From positions 2,294,001 through 2,358,000 of the forward strand of contig NZ_CP104003.1 in the NCBI RefSeq assembly GCF_025231485.1: a stretch of 64,000 nucleotides of DNA, read 5' to 3'. Below the pieces are notes generated by a model. That model saw only the letters and a list, made by a program, of their open reading frames with translations, made no database searches and was not told the DNA's origin. A program made the position numbers and the translations under genes. This document shows positions 60,519 to 64,000 of the stretch, in pieces. Source of the stretch: Salinirubellus salinus. GTDB taxonomy: Archaea > Halobacteriota > Halobacteria > Halobacteriales > Haloarculaceae. Position 1 is the first letter of the stretch; every line of letters starts with the position of its first letter.

Positions 60519-60629
60519 ATGAGACGGGCGACACGACTGGCGGTGTCGGCACGCGTCGCGGACACCGAGTCGACCGACCGTCTCAGTCCACGGTGGCGGA
60601 CGGGCCGTCGGGCTGGGTGGTGCGCGTGA
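60519..60629 (+). CDS. 36-residue leader ORF overlapping the FlaD/E gene by GTGA
   Basis: ATG at 60519 lies 28 nt after the TATA-like TTATGT, exactly where a leaderless transcript should begin. It encodes MRRATRLAVSARVADTESTD, 16 further residues and TGA 60627-60629. The stop overlaps the GTG of the next gene (GTGA, 60626-60629). The protein is basic, unlike most neighbours, and I recognise no family. It may be a real small protein or a leader that couples translation to the FlaD/E gene. Confidence 0.5.
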   Translation: MRRATRLAVSARVADTESTDRLSPRWRTGRRAGWCA

Positions 60630-61285
60630 GCGCGGACCTCGACCCGACGGCGTACGACGTGGACGAACTGCGGCGGGCGGCCCGCGGGCTCGGTTCTGCG
60701 CCGTCGCGGGACGACGCGGCGGGGACGAGACCGTCCGCCCCCGCCCGTGCGGCGGCCGCCGAGGAGCTGCTCCTCGCCGCGGCCGAGGGCCACGCCCGAC
60801 GCCCCTACCTCCCGGCGCTGCCGGCGGGGTTCGGCGCGGAGGCGACGGTCGAGGAGTTCTGCTCGTTCCTGCTGGAGCGGGCCGGCTTCTCGCGGGCGTA
60901 CCGGACGCTCGCCCACTACCACGAGACCGGGTGGCTCGGGGCGGCGGCCCGCGAGGCGCTGGAGACGCGGCTGACCGGGCTGGCCGACGGGACCGACCCC
61001 CGGCCGGCGGGTGGCCGACTCACCTCCGAGGACCACCGCGTCTCGCTCGTCTACGTCGCCCGGCTGGCGACGGTCGGCGAGGACGGCGGCCCCGCCACGG
61101 ATGGGGGCGAGCCGAGCCCCGACTCGCGCCCCTCGCCGGACCTCTGGTCCGACGGCGGCGTCGACGGCGCCCGCACCATCGACCCCGAGACCCTCGCGGA
61201 GTGGTTCGGGGACGGCGCGGTCCCGGTCGCGTTCCCCGGCGGCGGACTCGCTGACGACGCACCTTCCCACGACTCAGGACAATGA
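60626..61285 (+). CDS. FlaD/E-domain protein (extra archaellar switch paralogue 2)
   Basis: 219 aa from the GTG at 60626, which yields a start MSADLDPTAYDVDELRRAAR like other FlaD/E proteins (an earlier GTG at 60593 is possible). The FlaD/E domain has RRPYLPALPAGFGAEATVEE and LAHYHETGWLGAAAREALET. A C-terminal extension of about 70 residues (WSDGGVDGARTIDPETLAEW) is not seen in the other two. It overlaps the actin-like gene by 4 bp (ATGA). Confidence 0.82.
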   Translation: MSADLDPTAYDVDELRRAARGLGSAPSRDDAAGTRPSAPARAAAAEELLLAAAEGHARRPYLPALPAGFGAEATVEEFCSFLLERAGFSRAYRTLAHYHETGWLGAAAREALETRLTGLADGTDPRPAGGRLTSEDHRVSLVYVARLATVGEDGGPATDGGEPSPDSRPSPDLWSDGGVDGARTIDPETLAEWFGDGAVPVAFPGGGLADDAPSHDSGQ

Positions 61286-62379
61286 CCGACGAAACCGACA
61301 CCGACGACGTTCGAGCGGACGGGGGCGTGGCTCCCGTCGGCGTGAAGCTAGGCAGTACGCGTACCGTGGCCGTCTTCCCCAACGGGGAGGTGACCGAGGT
61401 GGCCGAGTCACTCACCTGTCTCGCCACCTACGAGGACTCCCTGACCGGCGAGGAGCGGGTCCTCTTCGGCGAGGAGGCCGCCACCGAGTACCCGGACCGC
61501 GCGGAGTACACGCTCCGCTCCGGGCTCCCCGAGGACGACGACCGGGCCGACCTCACGGGTCGGTTCTTCGACGCCTTCCTCGGGGACGCGGGGGTCCCGA
61601 CCGACTCCGCGGTGGTGTACGCCATCCCGAGCATCGACAACGAGCGCGGCCTCGAGAACCTCCGGACGGTCGTCGAGGGCTCCTCGGTCGGCGGGCGGTT
61701 CACCCGCGCGTACCCGGAGTCGCTCTGTGGCGCGGTCCCGGCGATGGGCGACGGCCTCGAGGCGGTCGACGAGATCTTCGTCTCGGTCAACATGGGCTCG
61801 ACGAACCTCGAGGTCAGCGCCTACCGCCGCGGCGAACAGGTGGCCCCCTACGCCACCGGCACCGTCACGGGCAACGAGGTGGACCGCCGCATCGTGGGCT
61901 ACGTCGAGGAGGAGACCCAGCGCCGCGTCGCCATCGACATCACCACCGCGCGCGAGTACAAGGAGGACCACGCGGACTTCGTCGACTACGAGGCGTTCGA
62001 CGACGTCGTCCAGCAGCCCGGGGGCGGCTCACACCAGTTCACCATCGAGGACAGCGTGATGCGAGCCGTCGACGAGTACGTCGACGAGGCCGTCGAGGAG
62101 GTGGCCAACGGTTTCCTCCCGAAGCTCGCCTCGACGAACATGAAGGTGTACCAGCTCGCGCTGGAACAGCCGGTCGTCCTCACGGGTGGGATGGTCGCCA
62201 TCCCCGGGCTCGTCGAGGCGTTCGAGCGCCGGCTGAGCGAGGCGCTCGACCGCGAGGTCACGGCCGTCGCACCCGACGAACCCGTCCGTGCGGCCGCCGT
62301 CGGTGCCCAGCGCATCGCCGAGCGCCTCGCGGCGGTCCACGCCGGCGGTGCCGACGCCGCCGCCGCGGCCGACGACTGA
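61282..62379 (+). CDS. Actin/MreB-fold protein (haloarchaeal salactin/volactin-like)
   Basis: 365 aa. Actin-superfamily layout: phosphate-1 loop VGVKLGSTRTVAVF (19-32), phosphate-2 loop EIFVSVNMGSTNLEVSAYRR (164-183) and adenosine motif VVLTGGMVAIPGLVEAFERR (about 295-315). The usual Asp of phosphate-1 is Lys22 and that of phosphate-2 is Asn170, unlike classical actins. It likely forms filaments in the cytoplasm. It overlaps the FlaD/E gene before it by 4 bp, so it is translated with it under a motility-type promoter. Confidence 0.82.
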   Translation: MTDETDTDDVRADGGVAPVGVKLGSTRTVAVFPNGEVTEVAESLTCLATYEDSLTGEERVLFGEEAATEYPDRAEYTLRSGLPEDDDRADLTGRFFDAFLGDAGVPTDSAVVYAIPSIDNERGLENLRTVVEGSSVGGRFTRAYPESLCGAVPAMGDGLEAVDEIFVSVNMGSTNLEVSAYRRGEQVAPYATGTVTGNEVDRRIVGYVEEETQRRVAIDITTAREYKEDHADFVDYEAFDDVVQQPGGGSHQFTIEDSVMRAVDEYVDEAVEEVANGFLPKLASTNMKVYQLALEQPVVLTGGMVAIPGLVEAFERRLSEALDREVTAVAPDEPVRAAAVGAQRIAERLAAVHAGGADAAAAADD

Positions 62380-62383
62380 GCCG

Positions 62384-63061
62384 GTGCGCCGAACGGTCGA
62401 GCGCGTCGAGCCCGACGCCGAACCCGACCCGATACCGGCCGACTTCTTCGAGGACGACGATGTCCGAGCCACGGCGTCGCTGGAGGCGGGCTGGGTCGCG
62501 CTCTCGGACACGGAACTCCTCCGGTACCATCCCGACGGCGAGCCACCGCTGGCGCGGGTCCCCCTGCCGAACGTGGCCGCGCTCGAACTCCAGCGGACCG
62601 GCGGGGGTCGCCTGCTCGCGTTCGTCCCGCGGCTGGTCACGTTCGGGATGGGCGCGCTGGTCGCCGGCCTCGTCCTCCGGGGGTTCTCGCTGCCGACGAG
62701 CGCCGCCGAGGGGGCCGGCACCGAGGGGCTGGGGTCGCTGCTCGGCGTATTGAGCGCCGCGCTCTCGACGCTCGCGAGTGGCCTGCTCCTCGGCGGTGTG
62801 GGACTGGTGTTCCTCGCCGTCTGCCTCGTGGGGGTCGCGCTCTCGCGCCGGGAGACGGAGCTGGCCGTCGAGCGAGCGGGTGGGGCGTCGGTCACCTGCC
62901 CGGTCGGCGAGCGAGCTGGAAAGCGGGCGCTGCGGGCACTCGAACCCGGGCTGGCGGGGGGAGCGCCGCGGGAGGGGGACGAGGCCGCCAGCGACGAGGG
63001 GTCGCTGGCGAGGACTCAGTCGTCCGCCGAGACTCCGGTCGAGAGGTCGTCCTCGAGGTAG
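62384..63061 (+). CDS. Two-helix membrane protein after the actin-like gene
   Basis: 225 aa, GTG start 5 nt after the actin stop. An N-terminal cytoplasmic-looking part (VALSDTELLRYHPDGEPPLA) resembles a PH-like barrel; two hydrophobic segments follow (GMGALVAGLVLRGFSLP and LASGLLLGGVGLVFLAVCLV). The C-terminal 50 residues are polar. The last 46 bp overlap the 3' end of a convergent gene. It may tether the actin-like filament or the FlaD/E protein to the membrane (inference). Confidence 0.65.
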   Translation: MRRTVERVEPDAEPDPIPADFFEDDDVRATASLEAGWVALSDTELLRYHPDGEPPLARVPLPNVAALELQRTGGGRLLAFVPRLVTFGMGALVAGLVLRGFSLPTSAAEGAGTEGLGSLLGVLSAALSTLASGLLLGGVGLVFLAVCLVGVALSRRETELAVERAGGASVTCPVGERAGKRALRALEPGLAGGAPREGDEAASDEGSLARTQSSAETPVERSSSR

Positions 63062-63183
63062 GCGACCGCACAGTCGGTCGAGCAGAAGCGACTCCCGAAC
63101 TCCATGTGCGGGTGGTGGTGGCGGAGGGTCACCCACCGGCCGTCGGTGTCGATAGGCGACTCACATCGGTCACAGCGCGGCAT
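63016..63183 (-). CDS. Small zinc-finger protein
   Basis: 55 aa: MPRCDRCESPIDTDGRWVTL and SRFCSTDCAVAYL give two CxxC / CxxxC pairs for one zinc. The His-rich centre (HHHPHM) may add a ligand. No known family. Its 3' end overlaps the membrane gene, and a perfect hairpin precedes it. Confidence 0.6.
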   Translation of the reverse strand: MPRCDRCESPIDTDGRWVTLRHHHPHMEFGSRFCSTDCAVAYLEDDLSTGVSADD

Positions 63184-63234
63184 CTTGCATCGTGATACGT
63201 GGGCAGGGGTTCTGTAGGTTACTCTTCTGGCGGT

Positions 63235-63261
63235 GGGCGTCACCCGGAGCGGGTGACGCCC
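63235..63261. promoter_or_regulatory. Perfect 11-bp inverted repeat in divergent promoter region
   Basis: GGGCGTCACCC (63235-63245) and GGGTGACGCCC (63251-63261), loop GGAGC. It lies between the divergent zinc-finger gene (63183) and the gene at 63344. It could be an operator shared by both or an RNA hairpin in one leader. Confidence 0.55.
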
Positions 63262-63343
63262 GTCGGACCGCGAGCCAACCACTATTACGGTCGCCTCACA
63301 CTCCCCACGCGAACGGGGCTCGCCCCGACCGCAATCACGACCG

Positions 63344-63916
63344 ATGCTCCCCGACCTCCCCGACGACGGCCGCAAGACGGTGTTCTGCGTGGATTGTGAC
63401 GAGTGGCGCCACCCCCGACACGCCTGTGCCCGAGACCCGACACACGACACGGCACCGCTGCCGGTCCTCCAGCTCAGAGCGGAGGGGCCGCTATCGCCGG
63501 CTGGGTTCCGCGACCGGGACGGGAGCTTCGGTCCGGAGGTCCGCCAGCAACACGACGTGACCAAGTTCGACCTGATGGCACACTCGAAGGGCCGCAACTC
63601 CACGTTTGGGGCGACGACACCGGTGTACTATCTAGCTGGGGAGCACGACCCGGCGCAGGTCATCTCGACGTGGCTCCGGGTGAACGAGTCGCTGTTGGCC
63701 GGGCGCGGTCTGAGCACCGAGAACGTCTCGCGTGCGCTCTCGAAGCGTGAGTTCCGGGCGGCGTGGCGGGACCTGCGCGAGGAGCGGACGTTCGAGTTCC
63801 TGCAGGAACCAGCGCAGTCGAACCACGGCGGGGGCCAGATGGAGGACGTCGAGTGCCCGTTCTGCGGCGCGATGGTCAAACGACTCCCGACACACCTCCC
63901 CTGCGCCTCGCAGTAG
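63344..63916 (+). CDS. Cys/His-rich protein, unknown function
   Basis: 190 aa. N-terminal Zn-like site (FCVDCDEWRHPRHACARDP) and C-terminal site (VECPFCGAMVKRLPTHLPCA). The middle (RGLSTENVSRALSKREFRAA) is helical. No catalytic motif or family recognised. A TATA-like ACTATTACGG at 63281-63290 is about 58 nt upstream of the ATG. Confidence 0.6.
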   Translation: MLPDLPDDGRKTVFCVDCDEWRHPRHACARDPTHDTAPLPVLQLRAEGPLSPAGFRDRDGSFGPEVRQQHDVTKFDLMAHSKGRNSTFGATTPVYYLAGEHDPAQVISTWLRVNESLLAGRGLSTENVSRALSKREFRAAWRDLREERTFEFLQEPAQSNHGGGQMEDVECPFCGAMVKRLPTHLPCASQ

Positions 63917-63942
63917 GCACTGGGGGAGTTGAACAAAGTGAG

Positions 63943-64000
63943 TGCCCGGGGCGGGCTCCGAACCCGCGATCTCCGCATGACCCAGGTGCGAGGCAGGCAG
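63943..64000 (-). tRNA. 3' part of a tRNA (5' part beyond the window edge)
   Basis: On the reverse strand: a T-arm (GCGGG-TTCGGAG-CCCGC), then the acceptor 3' strand CCCGGGC (63944-63950) and discriminator A at 63943; CCA not encoded. Upstream of the T-arm an AGATC variable loop and a TGCGG stem (3' half of the anticodon stem) can be read, preceded by GGGTCA. The left half would need more sequence. The stretch before the anticodon stem does not fit a normal 7-nt loop, which suggests an intron, as in haloarchaeal elongator tRNA-Met or tRNA-Trp. Anticodon not resolved. Confidence 0.75.

Noticed and set aside
63943-64000. tRNA-Pro (GGG)
   Set aside because: A CTGGGTC loop could be drawn but it needs a C-A mismatch at 31-39 and a pyrimidine at 37.

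Overview
The window is chromosomal DNA from a haloarchaeon (class Halobacteria). It is very GC-rich, its proteins are acidic, and its secreted proteins carry Tat signals with a lipobox. It encodes halocyanins, a bacterio-opsin-activator type HTH regulator, an archaellum operon with CheF/CheD/CheC, the Ahb heme pathway and many families known mainly from Halobacteria. Most promoters have a TATA-like box about 28 nt before the start codon, so many messages look leaderless. I saw no rRNA, CRISPR array or insertion sequence; the right edge holds part of a tRNA.

Layout. 1-8.2 kb: housekeeping (cis-prenyltransferase, cold-shock protein, a fused siroheme decarboxylase/Met8-like/HemA heme operon, pyruvoyl arginine decarboxylase, PhoU). 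8.6-11.7 kb: B12-dependent ribonucleotide reductase. 11.8-19.1 kb: an extracytoplasmic redox region with two sulfite-oxidase-like molybdoenzymes, a halocyanin, an FKBP isomerase and a Bat-type regulator. 19-28.5 kb: stress protein, TVP38 membrane protein, radical SAM protein, PGF-CTERM-like surface protein, MFS exporter, DUF373 and RNase HI. 29.7-30.4 kb: an AT-rich island holding a rhomboid gene interrupted by one in-frame TAG. 30.4-40.8 kb: aIF5B, a second halocyanin, PRC-barrel/Nob1, a CPBP protease, glucose-6-phosphate isomerase and several small or S66-type genes.

40.2-63 kb is a motility and chemotaxis super-cluster. It holds cheY-cheC-cheD with a truncated chemoreceptor piece, an HTH/small-membrane-protein pair, archaellin, a RAD55-like ATPase, arlCE-F-G-H-I-J-cheF, a cheB-cheA-cheR-cheF operon, a divergent cheW, two extra FlaD/E-domain proteins, an actin-like protein and a membrane protein.

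The most interesting result is a shared regulatory site in this cluster. Six 18-bp inverted repeats of the form RTTATC-N6-GATAAT (variant half-sites GTTCTC/GAGAAC) lie exactly 19 nt (half-site start to TATA-like box start) from the TATA-like boxes of eight promoters. These promoters serve archaellin, arlCE, cheY, cheB, cheW, both extra FlaD/E genes and the DUF7521-type membrane protein. The operon with the actin-like gene is among them, so an actin homologue appears to be co-regulated with the archaellum. Two of these promoters (cheB and the actin operon) also seem to start with very short ORFs that overlap the next gene by GTGA.
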